Positions 43,201 to 48,297 of a stretch of 64,000 nucleotides of DNA are shown in pieces. Location of the stretch: positions 25,883,275-25,947,274 of the forward strand of contig OZ020308.1 of the NCBI GenBank assembly GCA_963971305.1. The letters are read 5' to 3'. The stretch is from Arcuatula senhousia. Lineage: Eukaryota > Mollusca > Bivalvia > Mytilida > Mytilidae. A model generated the notes under the pieces. The model was given only the letters and a program-made list of their open reading frames with translations, was not told the DNA's origin and ran no database searches. A program made the position numbers and the translations under genes. Numbering within the stretch: the first letter of the stretch is position 1; every line of letters starts with the position of its first letter.

Positions 43201-43910
43201 ACATGTTTTATTCAATAGTTGCCCATGCCGAAGATCAAGAGAAAACAGAACTGGACAGAGAAACAGAGGGATACCTTAGACAGAATGTTAGAGACATCAA
43301 AAATGCTCAGGTAATAATCAAAATTCACTTTTTAATGTTACAATGATTGAGTTTTTCAGCTTCAATGACTTATTGGGTTTAAGTCATGTACAATTGAAAA
43401 ATTTGCAGTTTATCATTTCTAATATGAATAAAAAGAACTCACCTGATAATCCTTGGTTCCTTTTATATTCAAAGACTTTACTTACTCATCTTATGAAATA
43501 TATATACATGTATTTGACCAATACATATGTATTGCATTTATTTGCATGATATTCATATAGACAGTATAAATAAACTACTGTAATTTTTTATGAAACTATC
43601 ATTTATGCATATATCAAATTATTATCACAAATTTGTTAATCCATATTCATGTTCTTTTAAAAAGTATTCTGGCTTTGTTTGTAACATTGTGAATTTTGAT
43701 TCATACTCTGTATTTAAAGAAGAAAATCCATATGTACTGATATATTTTACTCTTTTCTAATTACAGAAAGAGATATTTGGTAAGATGTTAGGTCCTGGAG
43801 AATTTGATAAAATGCCACCAAAGAAACAACAAGACTCTAGTGAAAAGATGATAAGACTGATGCAGAAATGGAGAGAAGAACGTCGAGCAAAAGAATTGGC
43901 CAAAAAATGA
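8436..43910 (+). CDS. 20-exon gene: degenerate TBC-like domain plus C-terminal coiled coil (whole-gene entry)
   Basis: I reconstructed this gene by joining exons at splice sites. Exons: 8436-8501 (proposed), 17462-17600, 18160-18420, 21758-21892, 22544-22673, 26021-26120, 27884-27992, 28546-28638, 29943-30088, 31111-31179, 32617-32701, 33272-33377, 33853-33915, 35101-35163, 40328-40418, 41317-41409, 42194-42237, 42669-42862, 43219-43310, 43767-43910. They sum to 2223 nt: 740 residues plus TGA, with every phase compatible. Residues about 130-400 resemble a TBC (Rab GTPase-activating) fold: LPLHIRQLTWRLYL fits the opening motif and DTLLYIWDQYMIG the late WD helix. The arginine-finger and glutamine-finger motifs (IxxDxxR, YxQG) are not seen, so GAP activity is doubtful. 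Residues about 455-585 are rich in E/R/K/Q (coiled coil), 605-640 are proline-rich, and the C-terminus is basic. I do not recognise a named orthologue. The exon chain is firm; the TBC label is an inference. Confidence 0.75.
8706..9270 (+). repeat. tRNA-derived SINE-like repeat
   Basis: The head (8712-8770) has an A-box-like TGGTGTAGTGGTTAA and, about 40 bp on, a B-box-like GGTTCATGGTTTATCC, the layout of an RNA polymerase III promoter of tRNA origin. The body contains the motif catgcac-taaagacc twice (near 8915 and 9185). It runs up to the left end of the TA-flanked element. Copy boundaries and family are not certain. Confidence 0.55.
10060..11130. repeat. Three ~370-bp tandem units
   Basis: Three diverged head-to-tail copies are seen. 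Landmarks in each are gccgctaacgttaacttt, caagtcccgacc, tctgttcatctcatttcag and ccgcagaagttaact. A partial fourth copy (tgtcgcaagtgccggcc, about 11240) runs toward the piggyBac. No open frame is shared by the units. They lie inside the TA-flanked element. Confidence 0.85.
10521..10558. mobile_element. 38-bp palindromic mini-insertion with 7-bp target duplication
   Basis: Only the second tandem unit carries this insert. It opens CATAGACCT and closes AGGTCTATG, with an AT-rich centre. CTTTGGC is present on both sides (10514-10520 and 10559-10565) but once in the sister units, so the empty site is known from inside the window. This has the signature of a very short transposon-like insertion. Confidence 0.75.
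11370..11428. repeat. Two 16-bp palindromes just inside the left piggyBac end
   Basis: CCCGTCTTTAGACGGG (11370-11385) and CCCGTCTATAGACGGG (11413-11428) are near-identical hairpin-capable palindromes 43 bp apart. They lie 5-60 bp inside the left terminal repeat. Nothing similar is seen near the right end, so the element's ends are asymmetric. They are good candidates for internal transposase-binding sites. Confidence 0.85.
12276..12284 (+). promoter_or_regulatory. Possible TATA box of the piggyBac gene
   Basis: TATATAAAA lies 156 bp before the transposase ATG, inside the element's 5' untranslated part. Position and sequence suit a TATA box, but the region is AT-rich and chance matches are common. 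Confidence 0.3.
12440..14215 (+). CDS. piggyBac transposase, apparently intact
   Basis: This DDE transposase would cut and paste the surrounding element at TTAA sites in the nucleus. The ATG at 12440 (tatcATGG) begins MASAMASDDQNIYEIFADTD; the open frame extends seven codons further 5' without an ATG. The protein is 591 residues, close to the family's usual 550-650. An acidic N-terminus is followed by the catalytic core. Aspartates are visible at D231 (ISLDEGMIPWRG), D310 (LYCDNYYSS) and the pair D416/D419 (GGVDRSDQM), with spacing (79, 106, 3) close to that of the moth enzyme. WW at 434-435 follows. The C-terminus (523-575) is a Cys/His zinc-binding domain (CxxC, H, CxxC, CxxxC, HxC), used by the family for end recognition. 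No internal stop or frameshift is seen. It is unrelated to the host gene around it. Confidence 0.95.
   Translation: MASAMASDDQNIYEIFADTDSENEEQFEGFSDESDNDENNTDLNDRNDLFDADNWTNGRRPALHETPQFSQNPGRRPHIPDNATPLQYFNLFVNDNDFDEMATETNRYASQYLNANQNLKQHSRFRKWVDTTAAELKRYLALIFAMGLISQSDINEYWSTDPVTSTPFFPATMSRDRFLLITSFFHLADNDLYIPRAQQGHNPLFKLGSLYANVNNRLYSTYTPNKCISLDEGMIPWRGNLSFKVYSPDKPVKYGIKVYMLSDSTNGYVSKFKLYTGKSQVGPSVYGATYDLVMDLLRGLFLKGYSLYCDNYYSSPQLFWDLYELGTTATGTVRVNRRGIPQGLKDKKLNNRGDNAVMNNGPLECLKFQDGKPVYMLSTIHGSDLSASRRRDVVTDANIMKPDMVLKYNKYMGGVDRSDQMIAYTNNIVKSFKWWKKVIFHVLAVAVLDSYILFKSDNPNSNVTHRSFRKKLVNELIENNPVDNVVRVGRPIKTPQQLERLTGRHFATKIHGSGKKSNIARLCKVCNEAERSSADLSANKRKRPGHETRFECKDCNVSLCLEPCFKFFHTCQEYCLAYKRWKTTNQPEEEE
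15567..16819. other. Right interior of the TA-flanked element, no gene seen
   Basis: AT-rich sequence without a supported gene. A GC-rich patch near 16370-16430 contains a short open frame (ATG at 16359), and a pair of 167-bp-spaced repeats with accgcttttacgggtctt lies at about 16566 and 16733. Confidence 0.4.
17197..17371. mobile_element. 175-bp MITE, CAGTGTT ends
   Basis: Ends CAGTGTTCTG and (reverse complement) CAGTGTTTCC, with matching inner text (catcctgg). TCTCT is present on both sides. The size and CAGTGTT ends resemble those of the element at 20051-20220. The CAGTG start is hAT-like, but an 8-bp duplication is not seen. Confidence 0.5.
17462..17600 (+). CDS. Exon 2 of the TBC-like gene (GC donor)
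   Basis: The acceptor is tttgtttcag; the exon opens EWDSFLKELHDAIQQQLTQS in phase 0 and continues HVQYFSDLSEPEKELFMERA. No usable GT lies before the in-frame TAA 13 codons from the end. The sequence AAAGGAG followed by GCAAGC matches the GC-AG intron consensus and gives phase 1, which fits exon 3. The exon therefore appears to use a GC donor. Confidence 0.85.
17668..17854. mobile_element. Palindromic MITE, TACTGTGG family, copy 1
   Basis: The left arm (TACTGTGGATAAATTCATTT then tcaattttcgtgg) is inverted in the right arm (ccacgaaaatagatac ... ccacagta). Three further copies are in the window (30217-30423, 32362-32574, 61971-62172). Confidence 0.8.
18160..18420 (+). CDS. Exon 3 of the TBC-like gene
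   Basis: The acceptor is catctctag and the donor gtaggg. It is the largest exon of the gene (261 nt). It encodes an acidic helical stretch and then LPLHIRQLTWRLYLSNTK, the segment that resembles the start of a TBC domain. Phase is 1 in and 1 out. Confidence 0.88.
18421..21757 (+). other. Intron 3 of the TBC-like gene
   Basis: Mostly AT-rich unique-looking sequence. It holds the 170-bp MITE at 20051-20220 and, near 21003-21060, a fragment resembling a stem-loop-ended element start followed by gtctgtctg. Short open frames here have no recognisable domain. Confidence 0.4.
20051..20220. mobile_element. 170-bp MITE with perfect 15-bp ends and 6-bp target duplication
   Basis: CAGTGTTCTAGGATT at the left is the exact complement of the right end. 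CATGTA occurs directly on both sides, giving a 6-bp duplication. The interior repeats cacttaccctgg-like text. It lies in intron 3 of the TBC-like gene. Confidence 0.75.
21758..21892 (+). CDS. Exon 4 of the TBC-like gene
   Basis: The acceptor is gattttttcag and the donor gtaagt. It reads VRKQYIDQLNANPRAAISMY and on to FSDLKGSV. In a catalytic TBC domain the arginine finger would lie near the stretch YDISQKCETLINTEP, where no IxxDxxR motif is seen. Phase is 1 in and 1 out. Confidence 0.88.
22163..22340. mobile_element. 178-bp MITE, CTGTTCCAG ends
   Basis: CTGTTCCAGAAAAA at the left is matched by its reverse complement at the right. The interior is non-coding. It lies in intron 4 of the TBC-like gene. 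Confidence 0.55.
22544..22673 (+). CDS. Exon 5 of the TBC-like gene
   Basis: The acceptor is tttttttgtag and the donor gtacaa. It reads GVFYGMKATLSYYHSSLKTK and RLRDVEHLLAVPFLDVASTN. The position where a TBC glutamine finger would sit carries RLRDVEHLL instead. Phase is 1 in and 2 out. Confidence 0.88.
22824..23451 (+). mobile_element. Stem-loop-ended element, ATGGCCCGACC family, copy 1
   Basis: It starts after TTTTT with ATGGCCCGACC and a cacgtatgtgg hairpin, and ends GGGAGGGCCATCC, gctcatag and TCTAG before T. ATGGCCC and GGGCCAT form subterminal inverted repeats. Four ~145-bp tandem units fill the body (ggttaagttcttggttaagg). It lies in intron 5, between exons 5 and 6. Confidence 0.7.
23677..24252. 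mobile_element. 576-bp MITE, AAAGGACAAG family, copy 1
   Basis: Left AAAGGACAAGGTACACTAAG is inverted at the right (ttactgtaccttgtcctt). Two further members lie at 25024-25604 and 29256-29837, all 576-582 bp long. It appears to sit within an older inverted-repeat element whose ends are near 23577 and 24367. Confidence 0.75.
24371..24475 (-). repeat. Fragment of a stem-loop-ended element start
   Basis: The reverse complement begins AAGCCCCAGCTACAAAGTAG, a hairpin start, then cagtgatcagg and tctgtctgtcc. Only the 5' end of the element is present. Confidence 0.5.
24779..25920. mobile_element. Inverted-repeat element interrupted by another MITE
   Basis: Left TTTAAGGGGGCTCAAGGGTC and the reverse complement of the right end (TTTAAGGAGGCTCGCGGGTC) match at 18 of 20 bases, and the match continues as taaattt. 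The AAAGGACAAG element at 25024-25604 lies between the halves. Both halves share direct text (atgggggtcaccgt, agaatttcttcaaa), so two elements rather than one may be involved. Confidence 0.5.
25024..25604. mobile_element. 581-bp MITE, AAAGGACAAG family, copy 2
   Basis: Left AAAGGACATGGTACGGTAAG pairs with the right end (ggtgtaccttgtccttt). The inner border ggccccct/agggggcc is also inverted. It is nested between the two halves of the 24779-25920 element. Confidence 0.7.
26021..26120 (+). CDS. Exon 6 of the TBC-like gene
   Basis: The acceptor is tattgctacag and the donor gtacgt. It reads REPPPGRVVALLVEEYMTFL and ESRPGFVVDSGSD. Phase is 2 in and 0 out. The preceding 3.3-kb intron is packed with MITEs and a stem-loop-ended element. 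Confidence 0.87.
26121..27883 (+). other. Intron 6 of the TBC-like gene
   Basis: AT-rich, with a partial CTGTTCCAG-type MITE end near 26625 (tctggaacag) and a short segment at 26230-26320 resembling 21550-21660 (gtggaataagtgtac, acacaaccc). No exon was found. Confidence 0.35.
27884..27992 (+). CDS. Exon 7 of the TBC-like gene
   Basis: The acceptor is tttttttttacag and the donor gtaaag. It reads AHNDEVAAFVDKVAKLLQKR and HPEVSKLITDKFVPVK. Phase is 0 in and 1 out. Confidence 0.88.
28546..28638 (+). CDS. Exon 8 of the TBC-like gene
   Basis: The acceptor is tttttcttaacag and the donor gtgagt. It reads EKIVATETGGYALLTEGLMT and LIRPMIRSLFV. Phase is 1 in and 1 out. Confidence 0.87.
29256..29837. 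mobile_element. 582-bp MITE, AAAGGACAAG family, copy 3
   Basis: AAAGGACAAGATATGATAAG at 29256-29275 is the exact reverse complement of 29818-29837, the best-preserved ends of the three copies. It lies in intron 8, 106 bp before exon 9. Confidence 0.85.
29943..30088 (+). CDS. Exon 9 of the TBC-like gene (WD-helix)
   Basis: The acceptor is tctataaatag and the donor gtaagt. It reads TYLKMDTLLYIWDQYMIGVD and then WLTIVTVTLLGLVKEKLKD. The IWDQYMIG helix followed by a hydrophobic helix is the most TBC-like part of the protein. Phase is 1 in and 0 out. Confidence 0.9.
30217..30423. mobile_element. Palindromic MITE, TACTGTGG family, copy 2
   Basis: TACTGTGGTTTCATT opens and AATGAATCCACAGTA-type sequence closes it; tcaattttcgtgg and ccacgaaaattgat are inverted arms. 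The central text (acattgatctatatgctgcag) matches copies 3 and 4. Confidence 0.85.
31111..31179 (+). CDS. Exon 10 of the TBC-like gene
   Basis: The acceptor is tattttctag and the donor gtaatt. It encodes PAHMEKILKYESSKLTVPQF and QYE (23 codons, phase 0 on both sides). A stem-loop-ended repeat begins about 7 bp after the donor, so only the first few intron bases are original. Confidence 0.87.
31187..31982 (+). mobile_element. Stem-loop-ended element, TACCCCCCGC family
   Basis: It begins TACCCCCCGCAAAC with the hairpin AAACaaaGTTT, then (GTCT)n at 31229-31288. It ends GCGGGGGGTATCC, the hairpin GTGAGC-tc-GCTCAC and CCTTG before TTT. TACCCCCCGC and GCGGGGGGTA are exact inverted complements. The body is four ~163-bp tandem units (ctcctcctaaaccgcttgat). 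It begins about 7 bp after the exon 10 splice donor. Confidence 0.8.
32362..32574. mobile_element. Palindromic MITE, TACTGTGG family, copy 3
   Basis: TACTGTGGTTTCATAATTAT at the left and TGAATCCACAGTA at the right. The central text is near-identical to copy 2. It lies 42 bp before exon 11. Confidence 0.85.
32617..32701 (+). CDS. Exon 11 of the TBC-like gene
   Basis: The acceptor is ttatttttcag and the donor gtaaaa. It reads IKLHYYKDLFSLLTKDQKAA and MPILDPTQ, phase 0 in and 1 out. The last 31 nt of the exon plus the donor are repeated immediately downstream. A second donor at 32740 would add 38 nt, shift the frame and reach a TAG. Confidence 0.88.
32671..33020 (+). repeat. Tandem array derived from the end of exon 11 and its splice donor
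   Basis: A 38-bp unit (32671-32708) covering the last 31 coding bases plus ggtaaaaa of the donor is repeated at 32709-32746 with two mismatches. It then decays through about six further units with ctattttagacc and aaggtaaaa-like text as far as about 33020. The first unit is exon; the others are intron. Confidence 0.8.
33272..33377 (+). CDS. Exon 12 of the TBC-like gene
   Basis: The acceptor is gcttctttacag and the donor gtaata. It reads AQHPPWRHWYNDVIPPHTKP and then a run of R/E/K (RRKAREEREAERER) that opens the coiled-coil region. Phase is 1 in and 2 out. Confidence 0.88.
33853..33915 (+). CDS. Exon 13 of the TBC-like gene
   Basis: The acceptor is cctttgcag and the donor gtctgt. It reads RQLQQQKDVETARKEQDQRD then RR, highly charged coiled coil. 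Phase is 2 on both sides, so this 63-nt cassette could be skipped without a frameshift. Confidence 0.85.
34004..34548 (+). mobile_element. Stem-loop-ended element, GTCTCTCCTGC family, copy 1
   Basis: It begins GTCTGGCCTGCAAAGG after TTTT, carries a GGC-rich microsatellite (34032-34055), and ends GGTGCCGGCAGGCGAGAC then CTCTTG before TT. Two ~170-bp units (atatctcaagaactataagt) fill it. The 5' hairpin is decayed relative to copy 2 at 37975. Confidence 0.7.
35101..35163 (+). CDS. Exon 14 of the TBC-like gene
   Basis: The acceptor is gtttttcag and the donor gtaagc. It reads STYIGTKPTSAKSESFKPPD then RK, a Ser/Thr/Pro linker inside the coiled-coil region. It is 63 nt with phase 2 on both sides, like exon 13, so it is also a skippable cassette. 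Confidence 0.85.
36784..37090 (+). mobile_element. ~305-bp hammerhead-ribozyme-bearing retroelement-like repeat
   Basis: The insert begins GACCCGCTCCGGCAC and ends near gttgtcatttgtattt. It interrupts the ATGGCCC element and carries a hammerhead ribozyme near its 3' end. Repeats with this ribozyme core are common in bivalve genomes; related ribozymes occur in Penelope-like elements and in small circular retrozyme-type RNAs. No coding region is present. Confidence 0.65.
37008..37051 (+). ncRNA. Hammerhead self-cleaving ribozyme, type I
   Basis: All core parts are present in order. Stem I strand GCGCCT (37008-37013), core CTGATGA (37014-37020), stem II GTCT/AGAC around loop tgaat (37021-37033), core GAAA (37034-37037). 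Stem III is two pairs (AC/GT) closed by loop GCGC. The cleavage triplet GTC is at 37043-37045, followed by the returning stem I strand AGGCGT. Predicted cleavage follows C37045. No core base is missing. The very short stem III is typical of minimal metazoan type I hammerheads. Confidence 0.88.
37392..39447. mobile_element. Inverted-repeat element split by a stem-loop-ended element
   Basis: Left AAAGGAGTAGGTTCAG resembles the reverse complement of the right end (AAAGGAGCATGTTCAG). Inner blocks ggatgagtggcaataagacc (37431) and ggtcttaatgccactcatcc (38898) are inverted too. The element at 37975-38883 sits between them. About 1.15 kb remains when that is removed. Confidence 0.55.
37975..38883 (+). 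mobile_element. Stem-loop-ended element, GTCTCTCCTGC family, copy 2
   Basis: Begins GTCTCTCCTGC after TTTTT with the hairpin TCCTGCgaaGCAGA, then a GGC/GAC trinucleotide repeat (38020-38045). Ends GCCGGCAGGCGAGAC and CTCTTG before T. GTCTC.CCTGC and GCAGGCGAGAC are subterminal inverted repeats. Four ~170-bp tandem units lie between. It is inserted in the 37392-39447 element. Confidence 0.78.
39600..39872 (+). repeat. 3' remnant of a stem-loop-ended element
   Basis: The segment ends tttgccagaaagcgagatat, actttcagtggccacacttg before TTT, the same pattern as the ends of the GTCTC family, and contains a ttgaccttgacctt-type unit. No 5' hairpin is found. Confidence 0.4.
40328..40418 (+). CDS. Exon 15 of the TBC-like gene
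   Basis: The acceptor is ttttgttatag and the donor gtatat. It reads KDEEEEFLKMAAVDRQRVEQ then ERMALQDQLDE, coiled coil. Phase is 2 in and 0 out. The 5.2-kb intron before it contains two stem-loop-ended elements and the hammerhead ribozyme. Confidence 0.87.
41317..41409 (+). CDS. Exon 16 of the TBC-like gene
   Basis: The acceptor is tttttctag and the donor gtaagt. It reads ERRRRLEAEKRAQAEIDQLK then LELAAMKQAKP, heptad-like coiled coil. Phase is 0 in and 0 out. Confidence 0.88.
42194..42237 (+). CDS. Exon 17 of the TBC-like gene
   Basis: This is a short 44-nt exon with acceptor ttttttttag and donor gtattt. It reads PSRAPSGYSMSSNIS. Phase is 0 in and 2 out. Confidence 0.82.
42669..42862 (+). 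CDS. Exon 18 of the TBC-like gene (proline-rich)
   Basis: The acceptor is ttctttttcag. It encodes RLIVAPPPSRASKMSIAHQ, a proline-rich run (PTPPPPQPMPP) and then KEQRELIVRDFLRRAMMGLD. Two overlapping donors exist; gtaggt after 42862 gives phase 1 and joins exon 19 in frame, while gtatag after 42866 would not. The proline run could be an SH3- or WW-binding segment. Confidence 0.85.
43219..43310 (+). CDS. Exon 19 of the TBC-like gene
   Basis: The acceptor is tattcaatag and the donor gtaata. It reads IAHAEDQEKTELDRETEGYL then RQNVRDIKNAQ. Phase is 1 in and 0 out. Confidence 0.86.
43767..43910 (+). CDS. Exon 20 (terminal coding exon) of the TBC-like gene
   Basis: The acceptor is ctaattacag. It reads KEIFGKMLGPGEFDKMPPKK, then a basic helix ending WREERRAKELAKK and TGA at 43908-43910. 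The very basic C-terminus fits a nucleic-acid-, membrane- or microtubule-facing tail, but this is not shown. Confidence 0.88.
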   Translation, partial: KEIFGKMLGPGEFDKMPPKKQQDSSEKMIRLMQKWREERRAKELAKK

Positions 43911-44210
43911 TTTAAGTCCACTATACAGCATTGGACAGAGGAAGGAGCAAATACAAAAAAAAATGTATCTTAGTTTTAATATTGCATTCTTGTGGAATAC
44001 CTCAGATTTCACAGCATTGAACAGAGAAAGGGGGAATTATGGAGAAAATGTCTTAGTTTAGATAAAAATTTTGTTAGATACTTAGGACTCAATACTATGA
44101 TCTTTCAATTTTTGCCTTTCTTGACTTTTTAACTTAATGTGATCTTTAAATTCTAGTTTCTCTTGGTCATATAACTTTTTGCTTCAACATCCTGATAAGT
44201 CTAATAAACT
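43911..44210 (+). other. 3' untranslated region with candidate poly(A) signal
   Basis: The sequence after the stop is AT-rich and non-coding. An AATAAA lies at 44203-44208, about 295 nt after the stop codon, and is the first good poly(A) signal. Transcript ends were not seen, so the true end could be further 3' (the next 700 bp are also simple AT-rich sequence). Confidence 0.4.
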
Positions 44211-45545
44211 CTTCACATATATGATATTCTTTTATGAGTTGTAACGATTTTCAAAATTTAAAGTTTTATGAGTTCTTCGATATTTTCTTCCAACCTACTG
44301 AGCTTACATGATTTCTTCAGATGTGCGGAAAATTTCACACCCCTGTCCGAGGACAATAAAATTTTGCAGCATTTACGTAAGAACTTGTAAGGAAATCTCG
44401 TATTTGTAAAGAGGGATATTAGAGACAAAACACATGTAGAAGCTTTTTTTTTTAAAACTTGCATGCAAAGAGTTAGTTCATATTGGTACATTTGTATATT
44501 GGTACATTTGTACGCTAAGAATGACATAAGGATAACATAATTGTTAATGAAATCTCAATATATCTTAGAGGTTAATGTTACAATATATTTAAGAGATAGA
44601 AAATGATATCTGAATGTTTTAAAAACTTTTTCTTTTTTACTTGTGATATTTCTATTTATGAGATAGGAAAATATGATTCCATCCATTATTATTGATTTTT
44701 TTCAATGTATTTGTTTTATTCTTATTTTTTTTTACATAAATTTATTTTAGTCTATTTAATGTATCATGTTGAATATATATTTAGGGATAAAAGAAATACA
44801 AATATAAATATTCTGTTGTTTAATATTGATTTATTTGATTCAACAATATAAAACACATCATGTCCATTGAAAAACACAAGAGAAAAAAAAAACAAGACAG
44901 AGTTACTGATTCTTTTGAGAGGTATTTACATAATAGAAAACAAGTGTTTTTCTACCAGTAGACAGGGCCCACTCATGTGGAGCACCTCAGTTTATTTTTT
45001 AGCTCACCTGACCTGAAGGGTTATGTGAGCTATTGTCTTTGTGAAGTGTCCATCGTCTGTCTGTTAACTTTTCTTTATAAATCTTCTTCTCTGAAACCAC
45101 TGAAGGGATTGCTTTGAAACTTTGTACACTTGATCTATAGGATGTCCTCTACCAAGTTTGTGAAATTTTTGCATGCTGACCAACCAACATGGCTGATGTT
45201 GCAAAAAATAACACAGGGGGGTCAGACCATAGTTTTTAGCTTATAGCTCAAAAAAGTATGAAAGATAGAGAAAATCCGAAGCAACCCTCCTTCTTCAGCA
45301 TCAAAAGCTCTACAAAACTTTTTTATGGAGTCAAAGTCATGGAACAACTCCTTATAGGAGTTGATTCCCTTAATCCTCAAAATTGACCATTTTCACAGTG
45401 TTTGGACTCTATCTTGAAAACCATTAGTGCTAGAGGAAAAGTTAGCATCAGAGAAGTGTTAAGCTCACTGAGGTCTACAAAAAGTGATACAGGGTCAAAA
45501 TTGTGAGATCAACCGTATAAAAGTTATTCCCCTTTAACTGTTTTT

Positions 45546-47020
45546 AGCTCACCTGACCCGAAGGGTCATGTGAGCTATTGTCATCGTTAAGCGTCCGTCG
45601 TCCGTCCGTTAACTTTTCTTCAAAGATCTTCTTCTCTGAAACCACTGAAGGGATTGCATTGAAACTTGGTATACTTGATCTTTAGGATGTCCTCTACCAA
45701 GTTTGTGAATTATATATATGTGGACAAACCAACATGGCCGCCGTTGCTAAAAATAGAACAGGGGGGTCAGACCATTGTTTTTGGCTTATAACTCGAAAAG
45801 TATAAGAGATAGAGAAAATCTGAAGCAACCTTACTTGTTCAGCATCAAAAGCTCTACAAATCTCTTCATTGAGTCGAAGTTGTGAAACCACTCCTCATAG
45901 GAGTTATTGCCCTTTAATCATCAAAATTGACCATTTTTGCAGTTTTTGGACTAAATCTTGAAAACCGTTATAGCTAGAGGAAAAGTTAGCATTGCAGAAT
46001 TGTTAAGCTCATTGAGATCTTCAAAAATGACCTCAGGGTCAAAATTGTCAGATCAGCCGTTTAAGAGTTATTCCCCTTTAACTGTTTTTTCCATTAATTT
46101 ACACTGATTTTCAAAAATCTTCTTCTCTAAAACCACTGAAGGGATTGCATTGATACTTGGTATACTTGATCTTTAGGATGTCCTCTACCAAGTTTGTGAA
46201 TTATTTACACGTCGACTAACCAACATGGCCGCCATTGCTAAAAATAGAACAGGTGGTCAGACCATTGTTTTTGGCTTATAACTCAAAAAGTATAAGAGAT
46301 AGAGAAAATCCGAAGCAACCTTTCATGTTCAGCATTAAAAGCTCTACAAATCTCCCCATTGAGTAAAAATTGTGAAACCACTCCTTATAGGAGTTATTGC
46401 CCATTAATCATCAAATTGACCATTTTTGCAGTTTTTAGACAATATCTTGTAAAACCGTTAGAGCTAGAGGAAAAGTTAGCATTGCAGAATTGTTTAGCTC
46501 ATTCAGATCTACAAAAATGATTTAAGGGTCAAAATTGTCAGATCAGCCATTTAAGAGTTATTTCCCTTTAACTGTTTTTTCCATTGATTTTAACTGATTT
46601 TCAAAAATCTTCCTCTCTGAAACCACCGAAGGGATTGCCTTGAAACTTAGTACACTTGATCTATAGGATGTCCTCTACCAATTTTGTGAATAATATACAT
46701 GTCATCCAACCAACATGGCCGCCATTGCTAAAAATAGAACAGTGGGGTCAGACCATTGTTTTTGGCTTATAACTGGAAAGTATAAGAGATAGAGAAAATC
46801 CGAAGCAACTTTTCATGTTCAGCATCAAAAGGTCCATATAAATAGGAGTTATTGCCTTTTAACTGTATTTTTCTATTAATTTAAACTGATTTCCATAAAT
46901 CTTCTCTGAAACCACTGAAAGGATTGTTTTGCAACTTTGTATACTTGAAAGTTTGTTAAATTTATTCAAACTTTGGCATAAGAAATCAGGTGAGCAATTC
47001 AGGCTCCTGGGAGCCTCTAG
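45546..47020 (+). mobile_element. Stem-loop-ended element nested in its own family
   Basis: Complete from AGCTCACCTGACCC (with hairpin) to TCAGGTGAGC, the hairpin GGCTCCtGGGAGCC and TCTAG. It sits in a T run of the outer element: cctttaactgttttt on the left and ttttttctatcaatttt on the right rejoin the interior text of sister units. This fixes both ends and shows no target duplication beyond T. Confidence 0.82.
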
Positions 47021-48297
47021 TTTTTTCTATCAATTTTAAATGATTTTAAAAAAAATCTTCTTCTCTGAAACTAATGAAGGGATTGCTTTAAAACTTTGTA
47101 CACTTGATCATTAGGTTGTCCTCTACCAAATTTTCGAACTTGGTGCATGCAGACCAACCAACATGGTTGCAAGGGGGTCAGACTGTAGTTTTTAGCTTAT
47201 AGCTCAAAAAGTATAAGAGATAAAGAAAATCCTAAGCAACCCTCCTTCAGGATCAAAAGCTCTACTATACTCTTTTTTGAATCAAGGTTTTCCATCAATA
47301 GTCAAGATTGACAATTTTCACAGTCGTTGAACTCTATATTGAAAACTGTAAGTGCTAAAGGAAAAGTTAGCATTGGAGAATTCTTAAGCTCATTGAGATC
47401 TATAAAAATGATATCAGCGTCAAAATTGTCAGATGACCCCTTATAAGGGTAATGGCTCTTTAAAGGTGAAAATAGTATTTTTTGTGTATTTGACCTATAG
47501 AATGAAAGCTTTTACAGATAGAGAAAAAATGTTGCTTGCTTAATTGGTACCCCATTGGTACATCTGCTTCTTTAAATCTTCAGTTCAATAGATCTTCAAA
47601 AATATCCATTAGGCTGAAGCTGTCAGATGACCTTCCTCTAAAAGTTATGGCCCCTAATTGCCAAGTTTTGGGTTTATTGCCTTGCAGATTAAACCTATAA
47701 AAGATTAAGAAAAGCTTTTGTTTGCTTGAATGTTTGGCTATATGTGCTCTACAAAAGCTTTCATTATAAGGTGGAAATTGTATGGTGATCCTTTATTGGA
47801 GTTTTTCACCTCAGATATCCCAAATTATTTTCATTCCATCAATCATTGAAGTCAGGTGAGCTATTGCTGTCATTTGGCGTTCATCGTCCGTTGTCCATAA
47901 ACTTCTTAAAACGTTCACTCCTCTGACACATATGTCCTATTGCAACCGAACTTGGTATGATTGTTCATTAGCATTTGTTGCTTAGAACTGATGTGGGGAT
48001 TTTTGATTCGTGGCCGTCATGGCTAAAAATAGAACCAAGGGGTAAATTACAAGTTATTTGCAAATAACTCAAAAATGGCTACATATATCAAAATTCTGGC
48101 ACGTGGTAAATGTGATCAGCACCTACCATGAAATTTTGAAGAAAATCCATGTAGGAGTAATTGCTTAAATTGCATATTGATAAGCACATCCAGATTTACA
48201 AAATTTGTAAAGGGTCAACATTGTAGGACCATCCCTATTAGGGGTCATTCTCCTTAGAACGTCAAAATTTATTATTTTCACAGCATTTCCTGTTTAC

